64,000 bases of DNA from Centroberyx gerrardi (lineage: Eukaryota > Chordata > Actinopteri > Beryciformes > Berycidae): NCBI RefSeq assembly GCF_048128805.1, contig NC_136000.1, positions 12,544,854 through 12,608,853 of the forward strand, read 5' to 3'. Of the stretch, positions 12,101 through 23,794 are shown piece after piece (position 1 is the stretch's first letter; every line of letters begins with the position of its first letter). The position numbers and the translations under genes are program-made. The notes under the pieces are model-generated. The model made no database searches. It was not told where the DNA came from and saw nothing but the letters and a program-made list of their open reading frames with translations.

Positions 12101-12975
12101 TACAACCAGGGCTTCAGCAGCCCGTCCCAGCATCCTGTGGAGCAGACGGAGATGCAGCCAGAACAACTGCAGTCTGGTGAGCAGAGATGGGGGAAGATTC
12201 CTCGTTCACTCATTTATTCGTTCATTTGTTTGTTTACTTACTCTCTTGATTGCGACAGGCAGGTCTCCCTGAGATTAGGGGATTCCAGTTAGACTGCATT
12301 TTTAGAAATCTGTCATTTAATCCTTTCATCACACCGTGCATGTTCTGCATTCCATGACCTACTCCAGAGATTGACTTGCTCCTGTTGCATGGTACCCACC
12401 CCCATGTTTTTTTAGTAGTTGGTGCCTTCCATTCCCAAGACCAATCAGGAGGCCATCAGCAGCCTTCCCAGCAGGGCCCAGGCTTCGCCCGGCAGACTCA
12501 GTCCTTCTACAACAGCAGAGGCATGTCGCGCGGCGGGCCCCGCAACGCCAGGGGCATGATCAACGGCTACAGAGGCTCGTCTAATGGATTCAGAGGTAGA
12601 CGGTCACAAACCACAGGCACAAATTAAATGATTGTTTTCATTGAGAGCTTGAGCAGAAGCGTAACTTTAAACCCTTCCTGTTTTTTCAGGTGGTTATGAC
12701 AGCTATCGCCCTCCCTTCGCCAACACTCCAAACTCGGGATACGGACAGACCCAGTTCAGCACGCCTCGGGATTACTCAAACGGGAATTATCAGCGGGTAA
12801 AGATACACACTGACTTCTCATTCCCCCTGCTCATGTGATCTTGTTGGAGTAGTTTCTAAAAGTGTTCTGTCTCTCTCTGTTGCTCCAGGACGGTTACCAA
12901 CAGAACTACAAGCGAGGAGCTGGCCAGGGACCCAGAGGAGTGTCTCGAGGCAACACTCAGGCAATGCGATCCTGA
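6123..12975 (+). CDS. caprin1: Caprin-1, stress-granule RNA-binding protein
   Basis: Caprin-1 binds mRNA, G3BP and FMRP and promotes stress-granule assembly and translational control in the cytoplasm. Coding exons: 6123-6287, 6430-6492, 6588-6674, 6774-7012, 7126-7208, 9019-9198, 9304-9356, 9459-9542, 9802-9972, 10428-10536, 10688-10749, 10851-10943, 11515-11661, 12023-12176, 12416-12595, 12690-12796, 12889-12975. They sum to 2064 nt (687 aa) in one frame. The start MPSAMNG mirrors human MPSATS, and the ATG directly follows an AG acceptor. Recognisable parts are the conserved helical N-terminal half (KTARREQLQREEAEQKRLKT, YEEASVHLWDLLEG), a Glu/Ala-rich linker in exon 6, the G3BP-binding segment YNFMQ-DSMLEF split by an intron, the block SSGINVNAAPFQSMQT, and an Arg/Gly-rich tail (RGMSRGGPRNARG, NGYRGSSNGFRGGYD). 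The C-terminus is shorter than human and ends SRGNTQAMRS. nat10 follows on the same strand, as in human. Whether this is the a or b fish copy cannot be told here. Confidence 0.96.
7209..9018 (+). other. caprin1: Large caprin1 intron, no further gene seen
   Basis: This 1.8-kb intron lies between the exon ending VVGTT and the exon beginning YKALKETLDQ. No nested gene was recognised on either strand. The open frames near 7540-7985 have no splice context or family match. Confidence 0.55.
9097..9160 (+). repeat. caprin1: GAG/GCAG codon repeat encoding Glu and Ala runs in caprin1
   Basis: Purine-rich GAG/GAA codons followed by GCA/GCAG repeats encode EEEEEEEPAAAVAAAAAVV. Human caprin-1 has only a short acidic stretch here, so the Ala run is a lineage-specific low-complexity expansion inside coding sequence. 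Confidence 0.8.
10045..10418. mobile_element. hAT-type MITE with 8-bp target duplication, at a caprin1 splice acceptor
   Basis: The left end CAGGGATGGGACGAT and the right end (reverse complement TAGGGATGAGACGAT) are terminal inverted repeats of hAT type. The flanks carry a perfect 8-bp duplication CTTTCTCA at 10037-10044 and 10419-10426, the length hAT transposases make. The element is 374 bp and has no transposase frame. It lies directly upstream of the caprin1 exon at 10428. The right TSD copy forms the pyrimidine tract and the A of that exon's AG. Confidence 0.88.
10419..10427 (+). promoter_or_regulatory. caprin1: caprin1 splice acceptor built from the hAT target duplication
   Basis: CTTTCTCAG ends the intron before the exon at 10428. 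Its first eight bases are the right copy of the MITE target duplication. The left copy at 10037-10044 is followed by the element's own terminal CAG, which creates a second acceptor-like CTTTCTCACAG 381 bases upstream. Confidence 0.8.
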
Positions 12976-13424
12976 AAGGCCTTTTATATTGACTGTGACT
13001 GACTGACTAACTTGCACCACACTGAAAATTCAAAAATCAAGAATGCATTTGCCCCAGCTCACTTGTTCTTTTTTTTGTTCGTTTATCATCAGTGGTATTT
13101 TTCCTGGCTCTTAAATCAAAGTATGCCTGCTTTGATATTTGGAAATATTACAAATTTTAAGTCTGAACACAAGCTAAGCTGTAAATCCAATCATGGGTTT
13201 ACGCAAGCATGTGTTAACAATGTTCCTGTAAACTTGAAAGATTTCATTTAAGTTATTTTTTTGTATAAAATAAAACAACACCTGCCACTGCTGGTCCAAT
13301 CCTTGGGAGTATTTTCCCTTTCTCAGCCCTTTTCTTTTGTTTGTCATTTTGGTTCTAAAAAGCGTTTTATTTTCAACGAGCTCCCATTTCCTTGTTTGTA
13401 AATTGATGTTGCTTCAAGAGTTTC

Positions 13425-13430
13425 AATAAA
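13425..13430 (+). terminator. caprin1: caprin1 poly(A) signal
   Basis: AATAAA lies 450 bases after the stop codon, with T/GT-rich sequence shortly downstream. An earlier AATAAA near 13268 may serve as an alternative site. Confidence 0.65.
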
Positions 13431-13450
13431 GATGTGTTGCATACCCATGC

Positions 13451-13800
13451 TTTAGCCTGAAGTTTTTGCTGTACAGTTTAAACTTGTCAGAATCACACAC
13501 AGCTCTATGAAAGGAAGGGTGCAAAATATGTAATCTGCTAAAGCCTGAGATGGACAAACTTCTGTCCTAATTTTTGTTGTTCTGTCCTTTATATTGTTGT
13601 GTTGCTTGAAAGTGCAATTTAGCTCCATCAGAGGCTAGATATTTTCCCAGTGCGAAATAAGCAAATCAGCTTAGATTAATTGTCTAATTGCATAGATTAC
13701 AACGCGCATTATTGATTGTTTTGTACTTTGTTTGCTACGGACATGAAAACGATCCAACTCAGGCCAAAGCGGAGACTGCTATTTGAGGAACGTCGCGCAG
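13451..13800. other. Short caprin1-nat10 intergenic spacer
   Basis: Nothing beyond the end of the caprin1 3' region and the approach to the nat10 promoter was recognised. The two genes lie only about 400 bp apart on the same strand. Confidence 0.5.
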
Positions 13801-13803
13801 TTT

Positions 13804-13957
13804 TGACGTCATGTCGGGGGTCCTCCACTAACTGGTGTCTCCACGTGAGAGTATCAACAGCATGATGGCTGGCATGTAACTTCTGCCTTCCGTGTCTTCT
13901 GTTGTTGGATTTTTTTTATGTGGATTAAAGCACCAGCGAATTTGTCTGTAACGCAAG
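13804..13957 (+). promoter_or_regulatory. nat10: nat10 promoter with CRE and non-coding exon 1
   Basis: The full palindromic CRE TGACGTCA lies at 13804-13811 and an E-box CACGTG near 13841. ACGCAAG|GTAATT at 13957/13958 is a good donor that pairs with the acceptor CTCTCAG at 14160-14166, leaving a 5' UTR intron before the ATG at 14186. A five-codon upstream frame (MMAGM) at 13862-13879 would lie in the leader if transcription starts upstream of it. Confidence 0.55.
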
Positions 13958-14185
13958 GTAATTATTTTAAACGACAGAATAGAAAGGCGTTTACTTGATG
14001 CTCTTTCTCCCAGTAGTCCAGCAGGTTTATCGGCCCTTCCTATCATTTGTTTTGACTGAATATGCTAACAGTTTGATCCTGTTAACTCTCTTGACAGGAG
14101 TTCATGTATGAATGCAACTGTGCGGCTGTTTCACCTATATGTTGTCGGCGTTATTTTTCCTCTCAGTGCCATAATTTAAGAGACG

Positions 14186-17100
14186 ATGGCGACATTTCGC
14201 AAGAAAGTGGACAATCGGATTCGCGTCCAGATAGAGAATGGTGTGGCTCTGCAGCATCGCACCATGTTCGTGGTGGTGGGAGATCGAGGGAGAGATCAGG
14301 TAAATGGTTATCTTCACACTGTACTGGTTCCCCGTGGATATATGCTTTTTATACCACGGTAGCATTGAGTGTCATTGAGCAGCAACCCAATTCTTCATAT
14401 CTCCTCACTCACTCTCTCTCATCCAGGTTGTCATTCTGCATCATATGCTGTCTAAAGCATCTGTCAGAGCACGACCCTCTGTACTGTGGTGCTACAAAAA
14501 AGACCTTGGATTTAGCAGGTGAATATAAACACCTTACAAAGATTTTGTTGCTCTTAATTCATCGTATTAAAAGGAGAGGGGGTTTGATGTCGTGTCACGT
14601 ATGATTTCATCAACAGCAATCGAAAGAAGCGCATGAGGCAGCTCCAGAAGAAGATTAAAACAGGCACTCTGAACCTGAAGCAGGACGACCCGTTTGAGCT
14701 CTTTGTCGCCGCAACCAACATCCGCTACTGTTACTACAATGAGACGCATAAGATCCTGGGAAACACTTTCGGCATGTGCATCCTACAGGTGAGCCTTACG
14801 CCCGTATGGCTGTTCACTAACAGAAAGTTGATACTCTCAGGTGTTCTTAAGCTGTTTCTTATGTGCTCATTGTCGTTCAGGATTTTGAAGCTCTCACTCC
14901 CAACCTCCTGGCAAGAACAGTGGAAACTGTTGAAGGAGGTGGTATAGTGGTTATACTGCTGAGGACAATGAACTCCCTCAAGCAGCTGTACACAATGACT
15001 ATGGTAAGTCCACACCCTGTTCCATCTATATGCTTGTCATCCTCTTTGGCTTCTCTGTGCAAAACACTTAACTGAAGACTGCTGTGGCTGCTTTTCCTCC
15101 AGGATGTGCACTCTCGATACCGGACTGAGGCCCATCAGGACGTGGTGGGAAGGTTCAATGAGAGGTGGGTTCTCTTCAGGCTTTTATGGGCATTTGGAAT
15201 ATTTATAAATTGGTAAAAGGGAAGAAAATGTTTAAGTTTGCCTTTGCTATTTCCAGGTTCATCCTATCTCTTGCATCCTGCAAGACCTGCGTTGTCATTG
15301 ATGACCAACTCAACATCCTGCCCGTCTCCAGCCACATGGCAAATATCAAGCCTGTTCCTCCTAAGACTCAGGTATTTACAGGCACAAGTGGGCTCCATAT
15401 CAACCAAAGCAGAAGGCACTATTCACTGGTGTGTTTGTTGTACGCTCACTGATCCCTGACCAGTTCTCTCATCTCCTTCAGGAGGAGGGTTTGTCTCCAA
15501 GAGAGCAGGAGCTGAAGGATCTAAAGGAGTCTCTTCAGGACACTCAGCCTGTGGGCGTGTTGGTGGAGAGCTGCAGGACCATGGACCAGGTTAGAAGCCC
15601 TCAAATGCTATAGAGCCAGATCTTACATTTTATATTTAAGGCATTCAGCTGATGCTCTTACCCAGACTGACTTTCAGTGAGGGCACCAGTATGAAAAGCT
15701 TAAATTCTCCAAGATTACGGCAACCAGTACTACGGGGTGCAAGGGTCAGAACAGTATTCCTGATACATCAAACATCAAATATTGTTCTATTTTGTATCCG
15801 TCTTGATAATGTAATTTGATAATGTAATTTCTTGTGTTGTCGTCTAGGCCAAGGCAGTGCTGAAGTTCATTGAGGCCATCTCAGAGAAAACCCTGAGGAG
15901 CACCGTGGCTCTGACCGCTGCCCGTGGACGAGGCAAATCCGCAGCACTAGGCCTGGCTGTGGCTGGAGCTGTGGCTTTTGGGTACAGATCAGTTTTAACG
16001 CATCTTTAAAATCATACAAATGTCTCAATTTTGTCTATCATATTACCTCCTCTTGCTAATGATAGCCTGGCCTTCTTTACAGCTACTCCAATATCTTTGT
16101 AACCTCGCCGAGCCCAGACAACCTGCACACCATGTTTGAATTCATCTTCAAGGGCTTTGATGCCCTGGAGTATCAGGTAGGCTGCCTGAGTATCTTCTCT
16201 GCATCTGTCTGTTATTAATGTCATGAACACATGACACTTCATATCCTTTTTTGCATTTATAGGAGCATCTTGACTATGAAATCATCCAGTCTTTGAATCC
16301 AGAGTTCAACAAAGCAGTGGTGCGAGTGAACATTTTCAAAGAGCATCGGCAGACTATCCAGGTAAAAAGGCCCGGACCGGCCTCAAGTCACCATTCACTG
16401 CTGTCATGCACAACAGTATGTAAAATACTTATGTGTGGTCTGTGTGTATGACCTTTGGTGACCTGTGACCAACAGTACATCCACCCAGGCGATGCAGTGA
16501 AGCTGGGCCAGGCCGAGCTGCTGGTCATTGATGAGGCTGCAGCCATTCCTCTTCCTTTGGTTAAGAACCTGCTGGGACCTTATCTGGTTTTCATGGCTTC
16601 CACAATCAATGGGTTTGTAACATTTTTTGTACACAAATGCTGTGGTTTGTGGTTATGCAAACCTGCCAATGATAATGAGGATGGTGTGTGTTTCTGACCG
16701 CTGTTTTCCTTCATCTGTGCAGGTATGAGGGCACCGGACGTTCTCTGTCCCTCAAACTGATTCAGCAGTTGAGACAGCAGAGTGCAGACAGCCAGCAGAG
16801 CATGTCAGCAGAGAACAGGAGCGCCAACACAGCTAGGCTAGCAGCAGGTAGGTGTCCCAGTGTTCAACAAACTACAACAAGCATCAGTGGTTTACAACGG
16901 AAGCGTATGCAGTATATTACCACATCCGACTAACCAGTGTCTTGCCTGCACAGCTCGCTCTCTCCATGAGGTTTCGCTGCACGAGGCCATTCGTTACGCC
17001 TCAGGAGACCCTGTAGAGAAGTGGCTGAACGAGCTGCTCTGTCTGGACTGTCTCAACATTCCTAGGCTCGTTTCCGGCTGTCCCCTCCCTCAGACCTGCG

Positions 17101-20100
17101 ACCTGTATCCTTTATTGGCTTTAAAGGACGTAGCAAAGTTACAGTGCAGACCGTATGTTATGTCTAAAGCTAAACAGTTGCAGTTTCTTCTGCTGTTGTC
17201 CTTAGCCCCGACTGTCCAGATATTATGTGAACAGAGACACACTGTTCTGTTACCACAAGGCATCTGAGGCCTTCCTGCAGAGGTTGATGGCCCTTTACGT
17301 GGCATCACACTACAAGGTGAGATTTTTCATCTGTAATCAAAGACTTCACATTTCCTCAGGGATCATGATGTCAGACAGTGCTGCATCCTCTGCCTGTGTT
17401 ATTTGCTGACTGGATGCTTTCTCTGGCTCCAGAATTCCCCCAACGACCTCCAGATGCTGTCGGACGCCCCGGCCCATCACCTCTTCTGCCTTCTGCCCCC
17501 CGTCCCTCCCACACAGAACTCACTACCTGAGGTCCTGGCTGTGGTGCAAGTAAGACACTCGGGACCCCTCATGTAATATGTGTGTGTGTTTTACGGTGTG
17601 CAAGACTCCTTGTCATTCCATGCATTTGAAAACAGCTGGGGGAGCCTTCTCTTATAGGCCCCCCATAAGTCCAGAATAAAGACCTTTTTATTCAGCACAT
17701 CCTGCAACCTACCTTAACTCCATATCAGCCATTCCTTTCTTTGTTTACTTCCCTACAGTCTGCCTCTGCCATTCACTTAATTCACACATACACAAGCTTT
17801 GGCCTCATTTCTTGTTTTAGTTATCCTTGTTTTTTATGTTTTTGTGTCTTTCTGTAAAGTACTTTGTGACAAACCTGTTTCTTGTCTTGACTCGCATATA
17901 TAATATTCCTTCTTTGATCCTTCAGGTGTGTCTGGAGGGGGAGATCTCACGTCAATCCATCCTGAACAGTCTGTCTAGAGGAAAGAAGGCCTCTGGTGAC
18001 CTCATTCCCTGGACTGTGTCAGAACAGGTACAGATTGGCCACAAAGTTGTTTTTTTTTACAAAATCTTCACAACTGGTGTTTCCACATTGCTCTCATGGA
18101 TCCTCCGCTCTTCTCTTCGCAGTTCCAAGACCCAGAGTTTGGCGGCCTCTCTGGAGGCAGAGTGGTGCGAATCGCTGTCAACCCAGACTACCAAGGGGTA
18201 AGAACTTGTGTACATCTTGACCATGAGGATGCTCCAGCTTGTTTACCCCATTTGTTAATTAATCTGCATGTATGTAACTGGGTATCAACCTGTCCAACAG
18301 ATGGGCTACGGCTCAAGAGCGCTCCAGCTGCTGCAGATGTACTATGAGGGCAAGTTTCCTACCATGGATGAGAACGCACATGCAACCAACAGCGAGATCA
18401 CCTCCGTCAGCAGTGAGGTAATGCACAGTCAAACACTTAAAATGTATTCATCATCTTTTGAGAGACAGCAGTTCCTCCCATTAAGTGTAACTAGAGTAGA
18501 AATACAATTCTTGGCAAATTATACACACATTATTTTGAATGCTGATGGTAGCTGTCTTCTTGTCACTGGTTGTCCAGGCTGTCAGTCTTCTGGAGGAGGT
18601 TCTCACTCCCAGAAAGGAGCTCCCTCCTCTACTGCTGAAGCTGAGCGAGAGACGGGCAGAGAGACTGGACTATCTGGGAGTTTCCTATGGCCTTACCTCA
18701 CAGCTGCTCAAGTGAGTGTCCCTGCCTATGGGGTGGTTGTAAGATTTTTGCAGATTTAGTTTGAAATGTCAACAACTCTTTTTGCAACATTGACAGGTTC
18801 TGGAAGAAAGCTGGTTATACCCCAGTCTACTTAAGGCAGACTCCTGTAAGTGTGAAAAACCCTCTTTTTTTTATGTTTTAGTGAAAAGTTTGTCGTCATA
18901 TTGTTCGTTTCTGTACTTTGTGCTGTTGTCACACACTGTATTGCTTTGTGTGTAGAATGACCTGACAGGGGAGCACTCCTGTGTGATGCTGAAGGAGTTG
19001 AATACAGATGAAGCCCCAGAGCAGGGCCAGTGGCTGTCTGCCTTCTGGAAAGGTGAACTTCCACAACTGTCACACAACTCTTTCTGCACATCAAGAGAAC
19101 TTGTTTGTTTGATCCCAGGATACTTCTGCTGAACAGTTTCTATTTTCCTCAGATTTCCGCCGGCGCTTCCTGTCTCTGCTCTCCTACCAGTTCAGCAGCT
19201 TCAAGCCGACCATGGCGCTCAACATCCTGCAGAACAAGAACACCAAGGAGCTGATGAGCAGTAAGACTCCTCTACTTCCCACTCTACACTGATCAAATAT
19301 CCACAGCATCTTACCAGACCTCACCTGACTCGTCTCTGACCTCCACAGCACTCAGTAGCGCTGAGCTCGCAGCCCAGTTCAGCCCTTACGACCTCAAACG
19401 TCTGGAGTTGTATTCAAGGAGCATGGTGGACTACCACCTCATCATGGACCTGATCCCCACCGTGGCGCGCCTGTTCTTCCTCAAGCAGCTGGGAGACGTC
19501 TCCCTCTCTGTAGCACAGTGTGTAAGTTTCCCATTGTTTCGGGTCTCTGTTGTTTGTTGCTGTGAACTAACAATTGGTTGCTAGATGTTGACAGTCTGTG
19601 TTCCTGTCCAGGCGTTGCTGTTGGGCGTGGGGCTGCAGCACAAGTCAGTGGATCAGCTGGAGAAGGAAATTGAGCTCCCAAGCTCACAGCTCATGGGCCT
19701 CTTCAACCGCCTCATCCGTAAATTTGTGCAGGTGAGTTGACGCCCAATTATAATCTTTTGGCAAACATAGTAAAGAGGATGTTATAGTCAGAAACAGAGT
19801 CATAAAACCTACCATTAAAACCTTAGTGACAACTTTTCTCATTTCTAATATTCTTGCCCTTGCTATCCTAGATCTTCAGTAGCATCCAAGAAAAAGCTAT
19901 TGAGGCAGAGATGGTGGCCTCTAAAGACGTTGCCATGGAGCCTACTGTCCGAAGCCTTAATGACGATCTGGTATGTGGTTTCTCATCACTCTCGGGGCAC
20001 AGGACCTAATAATATCTTGCCTTTGTTCTTTGAGAGGTTATGTAGAAAAATGACTTGACTTTTCCCTCGCTCACCAGAATGAGGCAGCTAAGGAGTTTGA

Positions 20101-20570
20101 GGAGAAGCACAAGCAGGACATAGAGAAAGTCAAGGAGATGGAACTTGACGAGTGAGTATGAGGGAGGGAGAGTGGCCTTGGTCATTATTTGTGGAGGTAT
20201 TTTACATCGAAGTGACAGGCCGATGCTCTTGGTAGTTGTAACGTTTTGTTATGTTCTTACAGGTACAAGATCCGTGGAAACGATGAGGAATGGGACCAGG
20301 TGTTGAAGAAGGCAGGGAGCACGGCTATCGTCAGCATAAAGAGGTACAGTAACATCCAGAATCTTTGGAAACGATGCATGGTTATTGTAGAAATGTACGA
20401 TTGTAATGATGTCCTACTCCAACAGCGACAAGAAGAGGAAACTGGATGGGGGAAACCACATAGCAAAACCAGGGGAAGCACAGCATGGGAAACTCAAAAA
20501 GAAGGAATTGCAACATGGCAAATTCAAGAAGAATAAGGACAAGCAAGGCAAATTCGGAAAGAAGCCATGA
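14186..20570 (+). CDS. nat10: RNA cytidine acetyltransferase NAT10
   Basis: NAT10 makes N4-acetylcytidine in 18S rRNA, tRNA and mRNA using acetyl-CoA and ATP, mainly in the nucleolus. Coding exons: 14186-14299, 14427-14518, 14617-14788, 14881-15003, 15103-15164, 15257-15371, 15482-15589, 15848-15981, 16083-16176, 16263-16361, 16476-16612, 16723-16847, 16954-17104, 17220-17316, 17433-17549, 17926-18027, 18123-18197, 18301-18417, 18578-18711, 18797-18845, 18956-19052, 19153-19260, 19349-19521, 19612-19731, 19872-19970, 20078-20151, 20263-20343, 20426-20570. The sum is 3114 nt (1037 aa; human 1025). Seen in order: the N-terminal TmcA-like region from FRKKVDNRIR, Walker A RGRGKSAAL near residue 287, DEAAAIPLPL, the GNAT acetyl-CoA loop VVRIAVNPDYQGMGYGSRAL near 628-647, and a basic tail rich in KKRK and GKF units that fits nucleolar targeting. 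The intron at 17105-17219 is U12-type. Confidence 0.98.
15620..15685 (-). mobile_element. SINE/LINE 3'-tail relic in a nat10 intron
   Basis: On the minus strand CTGGGTAAGAGCATCAGCTG resembles the tail core of abundant fish SINEs (usually written CTCTGGATAAGAGCGTCTGC). The matching tRNA-like head is not visible, so this is only a tail fragment. Confidence 0.5.
17105..17219 (+). other. nat10: U12-type (minor spliceosome) intron in nat10
   Basis: The donor GTATCCTTT is the U12 GT-AG 5' splice consensus, and no good U2 donor is nearby. Near the 3' end, GTCCTTAGC resembles the U12 branch site TTCCTTAAC and lies within about 20 bases of the acceptor CCAG at 17216-17219. Splicing there joins GACCT to ATATTATGTG, giving DLYYVNRDTLF as in human NAT10. 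That confirms the border. Confidence 0.88.
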
Positions 20571-20893
20571 CAATAAAAAGCGCTGCACTAATAGGACTGT
20601 GTATGGATACACAGCAGCACCAAGGTGGTCTGTAGTTTGGAGAAGTCTGAATATCTCCAAAGGAATAAATGGACTTTATATTGAAGAGCACCCGAAAGAC
20701 TGTCAGCTAATATTTTTTATCTTTCACAGTTTATGTATTCTGTGCCCCGAATTCACAGGAATTTTCTTTTATGTGGAAACAAACATGTTTGTTGTTCTGA
20801 TTTCTTATGTTGTGTGCTACATTCTGTTTTGCCATACTGTCCAATACCACTCTGCCTCATGAGGTTTGTATGCACAGAGACTGTACATCAGAA

Positions 20894-20899
20894 AATAAA
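20894..20899 (+). terminator. nat10: nat10 poly(A) signal
   Basis: AATAAA lies about 325 bases after the nat10 stop codon. The convergent adal stop lies only about 190 bases further on. Confidence 0.65.
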
Positions 20900-21090
20900 C
20901 AAAACACACTTAGTTGTATTAAATAAGGATGGTTTACTTTCCATTAATTAAACACAGTACTTTTACAGTTCCCTTTTAGTTAAGAGGTAATAATTTCAGG
21001 GTAAACGTCTGTAAAAAGTTAACGGAAAGATTTTTTTTTTTCAACTTAGAAAACCTGAGGTATATGATTGGCTTTAGGCTCCATTGGAAG

Positions 21091-23794
21091 TCACTGGAAC
21101 ACTTGAGGCTGTAGTTCCATCCACCTCCGTTTCAGCTGCTGTTTCAGGCTCTCTGGTGCGAAGGTACAGTCTATGGCCTTCTGGGAGAGCTTCCATATGG
21201 CTTCACGACTGAGACCAAATGTAGAAGCTGCCAGCTGATATTCCTGAGACAAGTCTGTGCAGAAGACTCCCTTATCATCAGTCTGTAAAACAGCAAAGAA
21301 TAAAAATCATTTATTACAGCCATTTAAATGTGTCCTAAAGTCACAATGAACCTGCATTTTGAGAGCATCTTGCTTCCTTAATGTGATGTATTTCCTGTTG
21401 AAACAGGATATTGGGGTGGGACATAACGGGGGGCGGGATCATTCAAAAGTGTAAGCCAATGGGATATCAGTTACGGATAGTTCAAAAATCTGTGTTGGTT
21501 TTATTGGTTGGAATTTTTATATAGGCCTCCTGGTACACAAAGTCACCACTTTGTTTTCCAGAAAGTAACGTAATGAAATTTTTCTAGAAAAATACACTAT
21601 TTTTTTGTCATTTTTGGGGGGCATAAATTGTCAAATAAGTGTATGGTATGATTGATAGAATGAGCTAAAAAGACAAAAAAAACTTTAGTTATTTCAGTAT
21701 GACTTAAAAGTTCAAATCCCACTTAAAAGATCAAAAACCACTGATCAGAAACTGTAAAACTGTATAATAAATGCTTCTAAAAGAGCATCAGGAAGAGGCA
21801 GACAAGTGCACAGACAGGAAACTTACACAAATCACACTTGGGTGTCCCAACTGGTACCAGTACTGGAAGTGATGTTGGGAATAACATGACACGGTTTGTC
21901 CTTTGACATTCGATGTCAAGCATAATTCTACAAGAAAAAAAAATGGTTTGGAAATCAAGAACCAGATGACACAGGTAAACATATCAATGCAACCCATAAT
22001 GTGTTTTTCATTTTAATCTTACCCAGTGGAATGTTGTTCTTTACAACTTTGTCAACAAGGCTTTGAGACCCGCCCACTTCAGGATGTAAAAAGGTGCCAT
22101 GACCGATCCGGTCTGGAGGAAGATTCAGCAGCAAGTCTGACTCCTCCAACTGGGATGGGACCTGAAACAGTTTTTATTGTAATGTCAAAGCAATCTAATC
22201 GCAGATGATGTGACTAAAGACAACTCATAATGTCACAGTGTTACGGTCATACCTCTGAGAGGTGCAGCGCTAGCTTCAGTCCACAGCTCTTGGCCCTCTG
22301 TAGGGCAGGAAGTAGATCTTTGCCATGGCCCACCTTAGAATGAAAACCAAGTTAATTAGAACATGATGTATGGCAATATAATCCAGCAAAATGCCCCAAA
22401 CTGTCTGACTAACCGTTGGATCCCCACTGAGGTCCAGTCCCACCACCAAGCCATCAGTGGACAGCATGAAGTCCTCAGCCAGCTTCACAGTCTCCATGGC
22501 AACTTCAGTCCCATTCCTGCGGTCAACAGCCACCAGGAACCTTGAAAACATAATGGTCACTTTTAGTATCTCAAGCATTATTGTCAGTACCATTCAAGTG
22601 TTGGATCAAAACATTATGTAGTCTTATGGTGGCCTTACTTCCTAGTAACTGTGACTGGAGTGTATCAGAATCACAGCAGATACCAACAAAATAAAGTCCT
22701 GAAATAGTTTATCTTGAAAAATACAAGTGATGCATTGTCAACTCACCTGACATCAATATCCACTCCCTCATTTTTACATTGGTGGATGGCTTTGATGACA
22801 GTTTCAACATATCTCCTTCTTGTCAATCCTGATAATTAGACAAGAAAATTGTAATCCTCTTAACTTCATAAAACAACCACAAAGGCACATATGGCTCTAT
22901 CTTGGATTTCCTTGCCTGTGTTTTTCTCCTCCCTTGGTGTACTTCTCAGTTCTAAATATTTGACACCATCTGCTGCAAACTCCCTGATAACATCTTTGGC
23001 TACCTAGAACAAAAGACAGAAGCCCATATTGTGAATATGGTGAACCTGGGCAAAAAACAAGATAAGAAATAGCAAAATTTAAGTTCATTTTTTGTTGGGT
23101 TTTTTTTGCATATAGACAATCCTTACCATCAGGATATCCTCCTCTGTATCCACCAACTGATGGATGACCTTGAAGACCTGAAAACACCTGCAGACACGCA
23201 CAATGCTCACATTGTCCAGGAAGAACAAATTCACATTCTGTGTAGGCCCATTCACTGAAGCCCCCCACTTTGTCAGCCTGCTTTTGTCTAGCCAAATATT
23301 TGTTTCACATCTGAATACACAGAGACTTTTTGTTTGTTTGTTGATCGATTCTCCATCGTTGAACAAACGAATACACGAACGAATGAATCACCTAATACAG
23401 ATACACGACAGACAGTGGGTTTTTCATTGAGCTCGGATAGCAACTCCGATTCAAAAGCTTCTCAGATTCACAAACAACAAAGCCAGACAGATAACGTTAC
23501 GCACTCGTCCAGTGTCCTCCGCTGGCCGCTACGGATAGCCGTCATGCTGTGTTCAATATTGAGATGCGGTTTGCGGGAGATGAGCTTCTCCATGGTCTGG
23601 AAGCTGACGGATCCATTGAGGTGGGCATGAAGCTCCTGGACGACATTAAAAACGCTGACGTTAGCATGTACGTTATTACAAATATAACTCTAAACTCTAA
23701 ACTCCGACTTCTTCTTCTGTTACTTTCCCAGTACGTTTTGTTGACTTACCACTTTTGGCAGCTGCCGATAAAACTGATCAGCCTCATTTTCCAT
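21091..23794 (-). CDS. adal: Adenosine deaminase-like protein (N6-methyl-AMP deaminase)
   Basis: ADAL/MAPDA removes the methylamino group from N6-methyl-AMP to give IMP, clearing modified nucleotides in the cytosol. Coding exons in reading order: 23750-23794, 23505-23635, 23127-23187, 22916-23003, 22747-22828, 22414-22540, 22253-22333, 22023-22161, 21827-21927, 21091-21282. The sum is 1047 nt, 348 aa. All metal and catalytic residues of the adenosine deaminase fold are present: HAH at 18-20 in ELHAHLNGS, H202 and E205 in ALHLSE, H226 in RIGHGTF, and D287-D288 in TDDKGVF. The start MENEADQFYRQLPKV fits the family. The intron after exon 4 has a GC donor (CACAG|GCAAGG). The gene is tail to tail with nat10 and lies downstream of csk on the same strand. 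Confidence 0.97.

Noticed and set aside
22897-23366. 132- and 93-residue minus-strand frames as separate genes
   Set aside because: They are read-through of adal exons and introns. The spliced adal model explains the conserved part.
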